Below are positions 32,858 to 41,081 of a DNA stretch of 64,000 nucleotides, in pieces. The notes under the pieces were generated by a model. The model ran no database searches and was not told the DNA's origin. It saw only the letters and a program-made list of their open reading frames with translations. Both the position numbers and the translations under genes were made by a program. Source of the DNA: Bacteroidota bacterium (lineage in GTDB: Bacteria > Bacteroidota > Bacteroidia > 2-12-FULL-35-15); assembly GCA_025963775.1 (NCBI GenBank), contig JAOQAD010000037.1, positions 189,638-253,637 of the forward strand. The letters are read 5' to 3'. Within the stretch, counting starts at the first letter, position 1, and each line of letters starts with the position of its first letter.

Positions 32858-33715
32858 ATGAGCTCAAACAAACAAAACATCCAGAAAAAATTAAAATCGT
32901 ATTCTGCCCTGGCAGGAACACTTGTAGCCGCAGCAGGCTCTGCCGATGCGCAGGTGGTTTACACCGATGTGGTGCCTGATTCAACGGTCAACAACGGCGG
33001 AGTCTATAACCTTGACCTGAACAATGATGATGTAGCGGATTTCCAGCTGCTTCAGCGTTCGGGCACATACGGCGGACTTGCCAGCTACGATGTGGTCGGC
33101 GTTTACGCGCTCGGCGCAAATAACGCAGTGGATACTTCCGGTGGAGCCGGTACTGCAACGGCAATGGACATTGGCGTAACCATCGATGGCACACTGAACT
33201 GGGTCGATTCAACCCAGATGGCAGCCATCTCCCCTCCAACAGCAAATGCACTTGCTGTCGTGGTTCCGATGTTCGGGATCGCTCAGGGTAATTTCCTGGG
33301 CATGAACAATAAATTTTTACCGCTGCGCTTCGCTTACCTTGGCTCTACTTATTACGGCTGGGTACGCCTGGATGTTGCCGCTGATGCGAAATCGTTTGTA
33401 GTGAAGGATTATGCATATACTGATGACGCTGATCATTACAGCGTTACAGGCGACATGGTGGGCATCTCTGAAGCGGCTTTGCAGAACAAGGTGAACATTT
33501 TCTCTTACAACAATAACATCACTGTGCAGCTGGATCCACTGGTGGCAGCAGAAGGAAAGATCGTGATCACGAACCTTTCCGGGCAGGCGGTTTCTGAAAC
33601 AGCTATCAGCAGCACCGAAACTGTAGTCCCGTTTGAGCAGGCAAAACCGGGCATTTACATGGTAACGGTGAAGCAAACACACGGCTCTTACACAAAAAGA
33701 GTTTTCGTAAAATAA
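32858..33715 (+). CDS. T9SS type A cargo protein, tandem paralogue 3
   Basis: 285 residues. The signal region KLKSYSALAGTLVAAAGSADAQ (in part: LKSYSALAGT), then VVYTDVVPDSTV, YNLDLNNDDVADFQ, NKFLPLRFAYLG, YYGWVRLDV and VKDYAY align with the two upstream paralogues. In the DxNxDG loop the Gly is replaced (NNDDVAD), so ion binding may differ. The sorting domain ends VITNLSGQAVSET, GIYMVTVKQT, YTKRVFVK. It is the last gene of the array and is followed at once by a strong terminator. It is exported by T9SS; the role is unknown. Confidence 0.85.
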   Translation: MSSNKQNIQKKLKSYSALAGTLVAAAGSADAQVVYTDVVPDSTVNNGGVYNLDLNNDDVADFQLLQRSGTYGGLASYDVVGVYALGANNAVDTSGGAGTATAMDIGVTIDGTLNWVDSTQMAAISPPTANALAVVVPMFGIAQGNFLGMNNKFLPLRFAYLGSTYYGWVRLDVAADAKSFVVKDYAYTDDADHYSVTGDMVGISEAALQNKVNIFSYNNNITVQLDPLVAAEGKIVITNLSGQAVSETAISSTETVVPFEQAKPGIYMVTVKQTHGSYTKRVFVK

Positions 33716-33732
33716 TTTTTTTTACAACTTTT

Positions 33733-33766
33733 AAAAGCCGCTCTTCTCCAAAAGAGCGGCTTTTTT
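33733..33766 (+). terminator. Terminator after the T9SS cargo array
   Basis: AAAAGCCGCTCTT-CTCCAA-AAGAGCGGCTTTT with a following T run, 17 bases after the stop of paralogue 3. Confidence 0.88.
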
Positions 33767-33769
33767 GCG

Positions 33770-33777
33770 TAATTTTG
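33770..33777 (+). promoter_or_regulatory. TAnnTTTG -7 box before the sterol desaturase gene
   Basis: TAATTTTG lies just after the terminator and 17 bases before the ATG at 33794, leaving a very short leader. Confidence 0.5.
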
Positions 33778-33793
33778 CAGCGTTAAATTTACC

Positions 33794-34672
33794 ATGAACG
33801 AATTCAGAGAAGCCTTACTGATCAAGACCACCACACCGATCTACGCCATTGTGATCGGTGCAGAGATCCTGTTCAGCTACCTGCACCATAAAAATTATTA
33901 TTCCGTTAAAGGAACGCTTGCCAATATTTACCTGACCATCTTAAATTTCAGCCTCGACATTATTGTGCGCGGCGTATGCCTGCTGGTTTTGAATTATTTC
34001 TACCAGTTCAAATTCACTGAGATCAGCAATTCGTTTTTATACTGGAGCGTCCTGCTGGTCGCACAGGATTTTATGTTCTACTGGCTGCACCGCGTGGATC
34101 ACTACTGCCGCCTGTTTTGGGCAGTACACGTAACGCATCATTCATCCGAAGAGTTCAATCTTACTGTAGGCTTCCGCTCATCGGTGTTTCAGCCGCTGTA
34201 CCGCTTTATTTATTTTATACCGCTGGCACTGCTTGGATTCAAAGGCATCGACATCATGTTCATTTATGCAGCCACACAGATCTACGGCATTTTGATCCAT
34301 ACCAAAGCTGTTGGCAAGCTGGGCGTTATTGAATGGTTCATGTCAACGCCCTCACACCACCGCGTGCACCACGGCTCGAATGTGCGCTACCTCGACAAGA
34401 ACATGGGAATGGTTTTTATCATCTGGGACAGGCTGTTCGGTACCTTCCAGGCGGAAGATGAAACCGATGCGGTTGTTTATGGCCTTACTGAAAACATTAA
34501 AACGTACAACCCGCTGAAGATGGTGTTCCATGAATGGATCGGCATCTTCAAAGACCTGAAAAAACCGGCACCGCTGAAAGCCAAGCTGATGTATATCTTC
34601 GGGCCTCCGGGCTGGAGCCATGACGGAAGCAAAAAGACTTCGCGGGAGCTGCGGAAAGAGATGGAGAAGTAG
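33794..34672 (+). CDS. Sterol desaturase / fatty acid hydroxylase family protein
   Basis: 292 residues with four to five membrane helices (about 15-30, 44-68, 82-98, 138-166). The di-iron histidine boxes are all present: HRVDH (99-103), HVTHH (112-116), His169 in ILIHTKA, and HHRVHH (188-193). The family hydroxylates or desaturates lipids at the inner membrane with oxygen; candidates include sphingolipids, fatty acids and carotenoids, and the substrate here is not known. It follows a terminator and its own -7 box. Its stop codon is followed directly, with no spacer, by the 13-copy heptamer repeat. Confidence 0.9.
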   Translation: MNEFREALLIKTTTPIYAIVIGAEILFSYLHHKNYYSVKGTLANIYLTILNFSLDIIVRGVCLLVLNYFYQFKFTEISNSFLYWSVLLVAQDFMFYWLHRVDHYCRLFWAVHVTHHSSEEFNLTVGFRSSVFQPLYRFIYFIPLALLGFKGIDIMFIYAATQIYGILIHTKAVGKLGVIEWFMSTPSHHRVHHGSNVRYLDKNMGMVFIIWDRLFGTFQAEDETDAVVYGLTENIKTYNPLKMVFHEWIGIFKDLKKPAPLKAKLMYIFGPPGWSHDGSKKTSRELRKEMEK

Positions 34673-34763
34673 TTGGAGGTTGGAGGTTGGAGGTTGGAGG
34701 TTGGAGGTTGGAGGTTGGAGGTTGGAGGTTGGAGGTTGGAGGTTGGAGGTTGGAGGTTGGAGG
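34673..34763. repeat. (TTGGAGG)13 tandem heptamer repeat
   Basis: Thirteen perfect head-to-tail copies of TTGGAGG fill exactly 91 bases, starting at the base after the TAG of the sterol desaturase gene. The unit length of 7 is not a multiple of 3, so a coding repeat is unlikely; open frames on both strands across it are by-products. Each unit holds a GGAGG core. Perfect identity suggests recent slippage expansion or active turnover. Confidence 0.95.
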
Positions 34764-34766
34764 TTT

Positions 34767-34837
34767 TGTTTGACCCCTCCGGGGCCATTAAAAATGTGAG
34801 GAATGGTTTTTTAAAAATGTTTGGCCTCTCTGAGGCC
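34767..34837. repeat. Dispersed double-palindrome module, copy 2
   Basis: CCCCTCCGGGG (34774-34784) and GGCCTCTCTGAGGCC (34823-34837), separated by 38 bases and with TTTTTTAAAAATGTTT before the second palindrome. This matches copy 1 at 12164-12232. It follows the heptamer array directly. The next 90 bases contain a GTCATTCTGAGC...GCGAAGAATCT repeat (34848-34881) and no gene. Confidence 0.7.
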
Positions 34838-34995
34838 TCGTGCTTGTCATTCTGAGCGTAACGCTTGCAGCGAAGAATCTATTTATCTGAGCACAAAGCC
34901 ATTCACAGCAATAATCTAAGTCCACAATCCTTACAAAAAAATCCATATCAGCATTCTTCAAAAGCAGGAAAGGTATCATCATTTCTCTGCTGCTC

Positions 34996-37302
34996 TTGCT
35001 TTTCATTTGGTTCTTGCTTTGCCTTCCCGACCCGCTTTTTAAAAACAGGACAAGCACTGTGCTCGAAGACAGCGAAGGAAGCCTGCTTGCAGCACAGATC
35101 GCAGACGATGGCCAATGGCGCTTTCCATACAACGATACTGTTCCTGAAAAATTCAAAGCCTGCATTGTACAGTTCGAGGACCGCTCCTTTAATTATCATC
35201 CCGGTTTTAACCCGCTGGCATTCGGCCGTGCCATCCTTCAGAACATCCAGGCAAAAAAAACGGTCAGCGGCGGAAGTACGCTCACCATGCAGGTGATCAG
35301 GCTTTCACGGAAGGGGCAAAAAAGAACGGTGATTGAAAAATTGATCGAGATCATACTCGCCGGGCGGTTGGAGCTTTCGTATTCAAAACAGGAGATCCTT
35401 GCCTTGTATGCATCCAATGCCCCTTTCGGGAGCAACGTAGTGGGAATCGATGCCGCTGCATGGCGGTATTTCGGGCGCAGCGCGGATAAGCTCTCCTGGG
35501 CGGAAAGCGCAACGCTGGCTGTATTGCCCAATGCGCCCAGCCTGATCTATCCCGGGAAGAACCAGGAGCGCCTCAAAGCAAAACGCAACCGCCTGCTCGA
35601 CCGTTTATTGAAAGCGGGGATCATCGATACCGAAACCTGTGAGCTCGGCAAGCAGGAACCTTTGCCCGGAAAGCCGCATCCCATTCCACAGCTTGCACCT
35701 CACCTGCTGCAACGGGCGGCAAAGGAAGGCCACAGCGGCAAATGCGTAAAATCCACCATCGACGGGCATTTGCAGGAACGTGTGAATGAGATCATTGAGA
35801 ACCATCACAAAATTTTAAAAGGAAATGAGATCCACAATGCCTGCGCGATTGTAATTGAAGTGAGCACGGGAAATGTGCTGGCTTATGTTGGAAATACCAG
35901 TAGTCCGGGAAAGCCTGAATACAACAGCGATGTGGACGTGATCAATGCGCCGAGAAGCACAGGAAGCATTTTAAAGCCTTTCCTGTATGCCAGCATGCTC
36001 AATGACGGCGAGCTCCTGCCCGGCACGCTCATCCCCGACATTCCCACGCAGATCGCGGGATATGCGCCGCAGAATTACAACACCACCTTCGACGGCGCTG
36101 TTCCTGCACGGCGCGCGCTCGCACGAAGCCTCAACGTTCCGGCAGTGAGAATGCTGCAGAATTACGGCATCGAGAAATTCAACTACAACCTGAAAAAACT
36201 CGGGATGACAACGCTGAGCTACACGCCCGATCATTATGGCTTATCGATCATCCTCGGAGGATCGGAAGCAAAGCTCTGGGATCTTACCGCGATGTATGCA
36301 AGCATGGCGAGGGCGCTGAACAATTACATTCCCGATGGAGGAAAATACAACAGGAGCGACCTGCACCCGAACACATACATTCCAAAACAGGAAGCTGAAA
36401 AAGAGATCAGCGCGACAAATTATTTCGATGCCGCATCCATTTACCTTGCCTTTGAAGCAATGGTTGAAGTGGCGCGCCCCGACGAAGATGCCGGCTGGCG
36501 GCAATACACATCCGCCAACAAGGTGGCATGGAAAACAGGCACCAGCTTCGGCTTTCGCGATGGCTGGGCGATCGGCATCACGCCGAAATATGTAGTGGGC
36601 GTCTGGGTTGGCAATGCCGATGGCGAAGGCCGGCCGGGCTTAACAGGCATCCAGGCCGCCGCTCCCATCCTCTTCGATATTTTCAGTTTGCTGAAGCCTT
36701 CCAAATGGTTTCAAATGCCTTACGATGAAATGGAAAAAGTTGGCGTCTGTCGCCTCAGCGGCTGCCGTGCTTCCGAGATCTGCAGCCCTGTTGACACGAT
36801 CCGCATTCCGAGGGCCGGATTACGCTCTGCCCCTTGTCCCTATCACCGCATGATCCATCTTGACCAAAGCGGGATGTACCGCGTGAACAGCAATTGCGAG
36901 GACGTAAGCAACATGAAGCATGAAAGCTGGTTTGTGCTTCCGCCGGCAATGGAATGGTATTACAAATCGAAGAACCCATCGTACAAAACATTGCCGCCTT
37001 ACCGCAGCGATTGCGAAACACAGGGAAGCAACGCGATGGAGATCATCTACCCGAAACAGTTCAGCAAAATTTATGTCCCTGTGGAAATCGACGGCAGCAT
37101 GGGGAAAACGATCTTTGAAGTGGCACACCGCAAAAGGAACGCGATCGTTTACTGGCACCTCGACGGCAATTACATCGGCAGCACACAGGGCATTCACCAG
37201 ATGGGCCTAACACCGGATGAAGGCATGCATACGTTAACATTGGTGGATGAGGACGGGGAATCGCTTGCAGAAGCGTTTGAGATCATCAGCAAGCGGAAAT
37301 GA
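34996..37302 (+). CDS. pbpC: Penicillin-binding protein 1C (bifunctional peptidoglycan synthase)
   Basis: 768 residues from a TTG at 34996, the first usual start codon, although the frame and the membrane segment extend upstream to about 34927 without any ATG, GTG or TTG. The inner-membrane enzyme polymerises and cross-links peptidoglycan. The GT51 transglycosylase shows Glu61 in QFEDRSF and SGGSTLTMQ (91-99). The transpeptidase shows SxxK as Ser324-Ile-Leu-Lys327, SLN (378-380) and KTGTS (513-517). Residues about 675-768 form the BiPBP_C domain typical of PBP1C. No alpha-2-macroglobulin gene lies beside it, unlike in many genomes. It ends 7 bases before the convergent DUF4421 gene. Confidence 0.93.
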   Translation: MLFIWFLLCLPDPLFKNRTSTVLEDSEGSLLAAQIADDGQWRFPYNDTVPEKFKACIVQFEDRSFNYHPGFNPLAFGRAILQNIQAKKTVSGGSTLTMQVIRLSRKGQKRTVIEKLIEIILAGRLELSYSKQEILALYASNAPFGSNVVGIDAAAWRYFGRSADKLSWAESATLAVLPNAPSLIYPGKNQERLKAKRNRLLDRLLKAGIIDTETCELGKQEPLPGKPHPIPQLAPHLLQRAAKEGHSGKCVKSTIDGHLQERVNEIIENHHKILKGNEIHNACAIVIEVSTGNVLAYVGNTSSPGKPEYNSDVDVINAPRSTGSILKPFLYASMLNDGELLPGTLIPDIPTQIAGYAPQNYNTTFDGAVPARRALARSLNVPAVRMLQNYGIEKFNYNLKKLGMTTLSYTPDHYGLSIILGGSEAKLWDLTAMYASMARALNNYIPDGGKYNRSDLHPNTYIPKQEAEKEISATNYFDAASIYLAFEAMVEVARPDEDAGWRQYTSANKVAWKTGTSFGFRDGWAIGITPKYVVGVWVGNADGEGRPGLTGIQAAAPILFDIFSLLKPSKWFQMPYDEMEKVGVCRLSGCRASEICSPVDTIRIPRAGLRSAPCPYHRMIHLDQSGMYRVNSNCEDVSNMKHESWFVLPPAMEWYYKSKNPSYKTLPPYRSDCETQGSNAMEIIYPKQFSKIYVPVEIDGSMGKTIFEVAHRKRNAIVYWHLDGNYIGSTQGIHQMGLTPDEGMHTLTLVDEDGESLAEAFEIISKRK

Positions 37303-37309
37303 TGCAGGA

Positions 37310-38356
37310 TCACAGTTTTTTCTTCAGCAGCTTCCGGATATCGAAGCGGTGTCCGTAATAAAATTTGAAGGTTCCGTATTTGTAATTGATGGAGGCATGC
37401 GTATCATCGCCCAGCACAAAATTATTTCCCATCCAGTACACGCCGATAAAATAATTTTTCCGGTTGTAGCCCATCGAAAACCTTGACTGCAGCGACAACG
37501 CAAAGGAATTTTGATTAAAGGTGGATTTATCAAAAGCATTCACACTGTAAAATTCCTGGTACGAAATTCCCGGCAGGGTGGCAATGTTAATGAACCAATT
37601 CTTCTTTTTTCCAAACACCAGCGTGAACGTATAGCCGCAGGAAATGCCGAATGTATAGGAGGCTGCTGCATTGAACTGCATTGCCTTCCGGAACTTCGTG
37701 TAAACGCTGTCGGGATAAATAATGGAATCAGCAGTCAATCCATAAAGAAAAGCATACGTACCAAGCAGCAATGATCCCGCACTTTTCCGCTGTTTCTGCG
37801 AAAGACTGTAGGGCGCAGCACTTGAAAAGCGCCTGTGGTTGAACACGTAGGTAAGAATACATCCCGCGTTGTAATTGCGGATATCGCCGCGGCGTGAATA
37901 ATCGAAGGTGGTATCGCCTGGAACTTTATACATGGCGGAAGTCCGGAAACCCTTGTATTCCCTGTAATAGATGTCGTAAATAAAACGCCTCGCGTTCGCC
38001 GAAGTGGAAACGGCGAACTGGTGCGACTTTCCGTAACGTGCATCATCGTTGTTGATCCCGGGCGGACTGTATTCAATATCGAAGCCGATGCCTTTGAATG
38101 TAAAGCTGATGCCCATGTTCAGCTTTGTATTGATCGTGTATTCAATGCTGGACAATGAATCGTGATCGGCAATAATGAATTTATTGGTGCGTACAACCGC
38201 GAACAATTTTACATTCAGCAGGTCTTTAAAGCTGGTGATGTAATTCGTGTCCACCTTCTGGTAGATGTTCGTGGAATCCTTTTTATGGCGGCCTTTCTGG
38301 GCCATTCCTAAAAAGGAAAAGAACAAAAGAAAAAATACGAGGCTTGGTTTACGCAT
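37310..38356 (-). CDS. DUF4421 family protein, probable outer-membrane beta-barrel
   Basis: 348 residues. Residues 1-19 are a signal peptide (FLLFFSFLGMAQ). The start of the mature protein, with YITSFKDLLNVKLFAVVRTNKF (in part: LLNVKLFAVV), and later NKLNMGISFTFKGIGFDIEY-like strands, fit DUF4421, a Bacteroidota family of predicted barrels. Beta-strand alternation runs to the end, and the C-terminus is YGHRFDIRKLLKKKL. It is the last gene of a tight four-gene minus-strand operon: its ATG is two bases from the stop of the TonB-C gene. The role may be in the outer membrane, matching the TonB-like partner. Confidence 0.75.
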   Translation of the reverse strand: MRKPSLVFFLLFFSFLGMAQKGRHKKDSTNIYQKVDTNYITSFKDLLNVKLFAVVRTNKFIIADHDSLSSIEYTINTKLNMGISFTFKGIGFDIEYSPPGINNDDARYGKSHQFAVSTSANARRFIYDIYYREYKGFRTSAMYKVPGDTTFDYSRRGDIRNYNAGCILTYVFNHRRFSSAAPYSLSQKQRKSAGSLLLGTYAFLYGLTADSIIYPDSVYTKFRKAMQFNAAASYTFGISCGYTFTLVFGKKKNWFINIATLPGISYQEFYSVNAFDKSTFNQNSFALSLQSRFSMGYNRKNYFIGVYWMGNNFVLGDDTHASINYKYGTFKFYYGHRFDIRKLLKKKL

Positions 38357-38357
38357 T

Positions 38358-38744
38358 TCAATGTGCTTTAACAGGAAAAGTATACATGGTATTCATCTTC
38401 ACCGTACGGCCATTTTGCACTGCCGGTGCAAATTTTAATTTTTCTATGTACTTCTTCACCTCTTCATCCACGCCGTTTCCAACACCGCTGATGATGATTA
38501 TATTTGCCACCGTGCTGTCCGGCTTCACATCAAAGCTTAGCGTGACCTCTCCCTGCACAAATTTCTTTTTTGCTTCTTCCGGGTAGTTTATAGTGTACAT
38601 CACTTCGGTGTACAAAGCCTGCTCGCCTTTGGGATAAGCCGGTTCCGAATCAGTGATCACTTTCCTGTTCTGCGGGTCTGCGGTTTGTGAAAAGCCTGCC
38701 AGCGCAAAAAAAATGAAGCTGAACATCATTGCATACTGTTTCAT
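38358..38744 (-). CDS. Secreted TonB C-terminal domain protein
   Basis: 128 residues. Residues 1-19 are a signal peptide (MFSFIFFALAGFSQ), so it lacks the membrane anchor and proline-rich arm of a true TonB. Residues 45-125 form a TonB_C-like domain: YPEEAKKKFVQGEVTLSFDVKPDSTV (in part: YPEEAKKKFVQGEV), VGNGVDEEVKKYIEKLKFAPAVQNG, ending in YTFPV. Such stand-alone domains are common in Bacteroidota; energy transduction is doubtful. It lies between a TPR gene (3-base gap) and the DUF4421 gene, in one operon. Confidence 0.8.
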   Translation of the reverse strand: MKQYAMMFSFIFFALAGFSQTADPQNRKVITDSEPAYPKGEQALYTEVMYTINYPEEAKKKFVQGEVTLSFDVKPDSTVANIIIISGVGNGVDEEVKKYIEKLKFAPAVQNGRTVKMNTMYTFPVKAH

Positions 38745-38746
38745 GT

Positions 38747-39964
38747 TTATTTGCAGTTAAATAATCGTTTGCTGATCGCAGCACCGTTGCCAAGCTCTTC
38801 GGCACGTTTAAAATCCTCGCAGGCAAACTCCTTTTTATTTTCGTAAAGATACAGGTCGCCCCGCATCATCAGCGCTTTTACATTTTTCGGATCAAGCTCC
38901 AGCAAGCGGGTAAGGTCCGATATGGCACCTACAATGTCCTTCTGCCTTGCCTTCGCAACAGCCCTTTGCTCATAACCTGCCGTTTCCTTGGGATACAGCT
39001 CAATGGCTTTGCTGTAATCTTTCAACGCTGAAATGTAATCGCCTTTCAGGTCCGATGCATTCGCCCTGAGTATGTATGCCTCGTTGTGGGATGGCTTCAG
39101 TGTTATTGCACGCGAACAATCTTCGATCACTGCATCGTAATCAGGCAGGTCGTATTCCGCTCTTGCCCTTAAATAATAGACTTCAGCATTCCGCGGCTCA
39201 AGCCCTGCCGCCATATCGCAATCGTCCACTGCACCGGCATGATCCCCGGCTTCATCCCTCAGTTTGCTGCGCGACAAATACGCCTGTGCATCCCCGGCAT
39301 CCAGGGCGATGCCTTTGTTATAATCTTCCAGCGCCTTCTTCTTCTCTCCGCTTGCTTCATACTGGATGGCCCTGTTCATGTAACCTTCATAAGCATCCGG
39401 CACCTCTGCAAGCAATTCTGTAAGTACGTCGATCGCAGCTTTCCTGTTCTCCAGCACGCTCAGCGATAAAGCCTTGTTCACATAAGCGCGGCTGTATTTT
39501 GGATTCAGCAGGATCGCCTTGTTAAAATCCCTGATCGCCTCCTCCTGCTTGTTCTGCATGCTTAATAAATACCCGCGGTTGTTATAGGCCTCTGCCATTT
39601 TTGGCGCTATGGCGATGGCTTTGTTGTAATCGGATAATGCTGCATCAAATTTCTTCTGTTCGCTCAGCGCCGAGCCACGGTTGATGTATGCCTCAGCCAG
39701 GCGCGGATCAAGGGCAATTGCTTTGGTATAATCGCTGATCGCTTTTTCAAATTCACCCGTCGCCGAATAAATGGAGCCCCTCGTGTAATAGGCCTTTGCA
39801 TCATCCGGGTGCGCTGCGATAAGCTCATCAAAGGCTCCGAGCGCTTCCTTGTATTGCCCTTTCAGCAGCATTTCACGGATCCCGGCGGGCATCCCTGTCT
39901 GCGCAGATGTGTTGCCCTGCACCACGAAAACAAATGCAACGGATAAAAGAAACAGCGTTCTCAC
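38747..39964 (-). CDS. Secreted TPR repeat protein
   Basis: 405 residues starting at a GTG whose first bases overlap the stop of the M42 gene (TAGTG). Residues 1-21 form a signal peptide (LLSVAFVFVVQGNTSAQ). Residues 35-395 are about ten consecutive TPR units of 34 residues, with strong consensus such as AYYTRGSIYSATGEFEKAISDYTKAIALDP (in part: EKAISDYTKAIALDP) and AEAYNNRGYLLSMQNKQEEAI (in part). It should be a periplasmic scaffold for protein contacts. It is the second gene of the M42-TPR-TonB_C-DUF4421 operon, coupled to the peptidase. The partners are unknown. Confidence 0.88.
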   Translation of the reverse strand: MRTLFLLSVAFVFVVQGNTSAQTGMPAGIREMLLKGQYKEALGAFDELIAAHPDDAKAYYTRGSIYSATGEFEKAISDYTKAIALDPRLAEAYINRGSALSEQKKFDAALSDYNKAIAIAPKMAEAYNNRGYLLSMQNKQEEAIRDFNKAILLNPKYSRAYVNKALSLSVLENRKAAIDVLTELLAEVPDAYEGYMNRAIQYEASGEKKKALEDYNKGIALDAGDAQAYLSRSKLRDEAGDHAGAVDDCDMAAGLEPRNAEVYYLRARAEYDLPDYDAVIEDCSRAITLKPSHNEAYILRANASDLKGDYISALKDYSKAIELYPKETAGYEQRAVAKARQKDIVGAISDLTRLLELDPKNVKALMMRGDLYLYENKKEFACEDFKRAEELGNGAAISKRLFNCK

Positions 39965-40977
39965 TATTTAAAGCTGTGTTTGATATATGCAAGGCACAGC
40001 CCGATCGTTGCCTCGATCCCTTTTTTATGCGTACGCTCCACACCGTGCGAAGCTGCCACTCCCGGGCCGATGAGTCCCACCCTGAAATCTTTTCCGGCAC
40101 GCAAAGCTGCTGAGCCGTCGGACCCGTAATACGGATACACATCCAGCTTGTATGGAATTTTATTTTTGTCGGAAAGCTCCGCAAGCTTTTTCCTGAAATT
40201 ATAATCGTAAGGGCCTGATGAATCTTTCACACAGATAGAGCAACTCACTTCGTTGCCTTCGCAGGCATCGCCGAGCACGCCCATATCGATCACCAGCAAT
40301 TCCTGTATGGAAGCGGCATAGCCTACTGTTCCTCCATGCCCCACTTCTTCATAGTTTGAAAAGAACAATTCAACAGGCACTTCTTTTTTCTTCTCCTTCA
40401 GCCTGCGTGCGAGCTCGAACAGCACATAGCATCCCGCTTTGTTATCCATGAAGCGCGATTTGATGAAGCCATTGGCATATTCGCGGTAACGCGGCTCAAA
40501 GCAGATGATATCGCCGTTTTTAATGCCAAGCCTTACCACATCGCTCTTCGTATACACCTCTTCATCGAGGCGGATGTGCATGGTATCGTAATTTCGTTTT
40601 TCTTCCTCGCGTTTATTGTTCGCATGCGAAGAAGGATTGTTCAGCAGCAGCGTCCCGGTGTATTCTTTTCCGCTCATTGTAATGATGCGGACATATTCAC
40701 CTTCGGCACTTGCCAGCTGAAGGCCGCCAAGCGTTGAAAAGCTGAGCGTTCCATTGCTTTTGATCCCTGACACGATCGCGCCGAGCGTATCTACATGCGC
40801 TGCAATGGCAAGCGTTGGATTTTTCCCGAGCGCACATTTCACGGCTCCCTTGTTGGTGTATTCCGGCTTCAGCCCGTAGCTTTTCAGCAGGTCGAAAATA
40901 TACCTGCATGCTTTTTCGGTATAGCCGGTCGGAGAATCTATTTCCACCAGCTGCTGGAGCGTTTTGTAAGAAGACAT
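39964..40977 (-). CDS. M42 family metallo-aminopeptidase
   Basis: 337 residues from MSSYKTLQQLVEIDSPTGYT. The frame could start 72 bases upstream, but that start lies inside a terminator hairpin and is rejected. Zinc ligands are visible: His61 and Asp63 in AAHVDTLGA, Asp178 in FMDNKAG, the Glu210-Glu211 pair in NYEEVGHGG, and a C-terminal His in ASHGVERTH. M42 enzymes (FrvX, glutamyl aminopeptidase, TET types) are cytosolic and trim peptides from the N-terminus. It is the first gene of the operon; the next three products are exported, which is an odd match for a cytosolic peptidase. Confidence 0.88.
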   Translation of the reverse strand: MSSYKTLQQLVEIDSPTGYTEKACRYIFDLLKSYGLKPEYTNKGAVKCALGKNPTLAIAAHVDTLGAIVSGIKSNGTLSFSTLGGLQLASAEGEYVRIITMSGKEYTGTLLLNNPSSHANNKREEEKRNYDTMHIRLDEEVYTKSDVVRLGIKNGDIICFEPRYREYANGFIKSRFMDNKAGCYVLFELARRLKEKKKEVPVELFFSNYEEVGHGGTVGYAASIQELLVIDMGVLGDACEGNEVSCSICVKDSSGPYDYNFRKKLAELSDKNKIPYKLDVYPYYGSDGSAALRAGKDFRVGLIGPGVAASHGVERTHKKGIEATIGLCLAYIKHSFK

Positions 40978-41032
40978 AAAAATGAATTTAGGTTGAGTGG
41001 TTTGTGTTCCCTGTTGTAAATATAAAAATAAA

Positions 41033-41062
41033 AACGCCTCAGTACACAAGGTAATGAGGCGT
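41033..41062 (-). terminator. Terminator of the cupredoxin gene
   Basis: On the minus strand AACGCCTCA...TGAGGCGTT is followed by TTTATTTTTATATTT, 20 bases beyond the stop at 41082. Its presence also rules out the longer start of the M42 gene. Confidence 0.8.
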
Positions 41063-41081
41063 TCCGTTTTTTAAAATGAGC

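Noticed and set aside
34673-34763. Possible CRISPR array
   Set aside because: The units are 7 bases and contiguous, with no spacers and no cas genes.
34477-34855. Open frames across the heptamer array giving repeated proline-rich or Gly-Trp-rich peptides on both strands
   Set aside because: They are by-products of the 7-base repeat. They overlap the sterol desaturase gene or non-coding repeats and show no start context.
40978-41049. Longer N-terminus for the M42 peptidase
   Set aside because: The extra codons fall in the terminator hairpin of the cupredoxin gene and have no family likeness.
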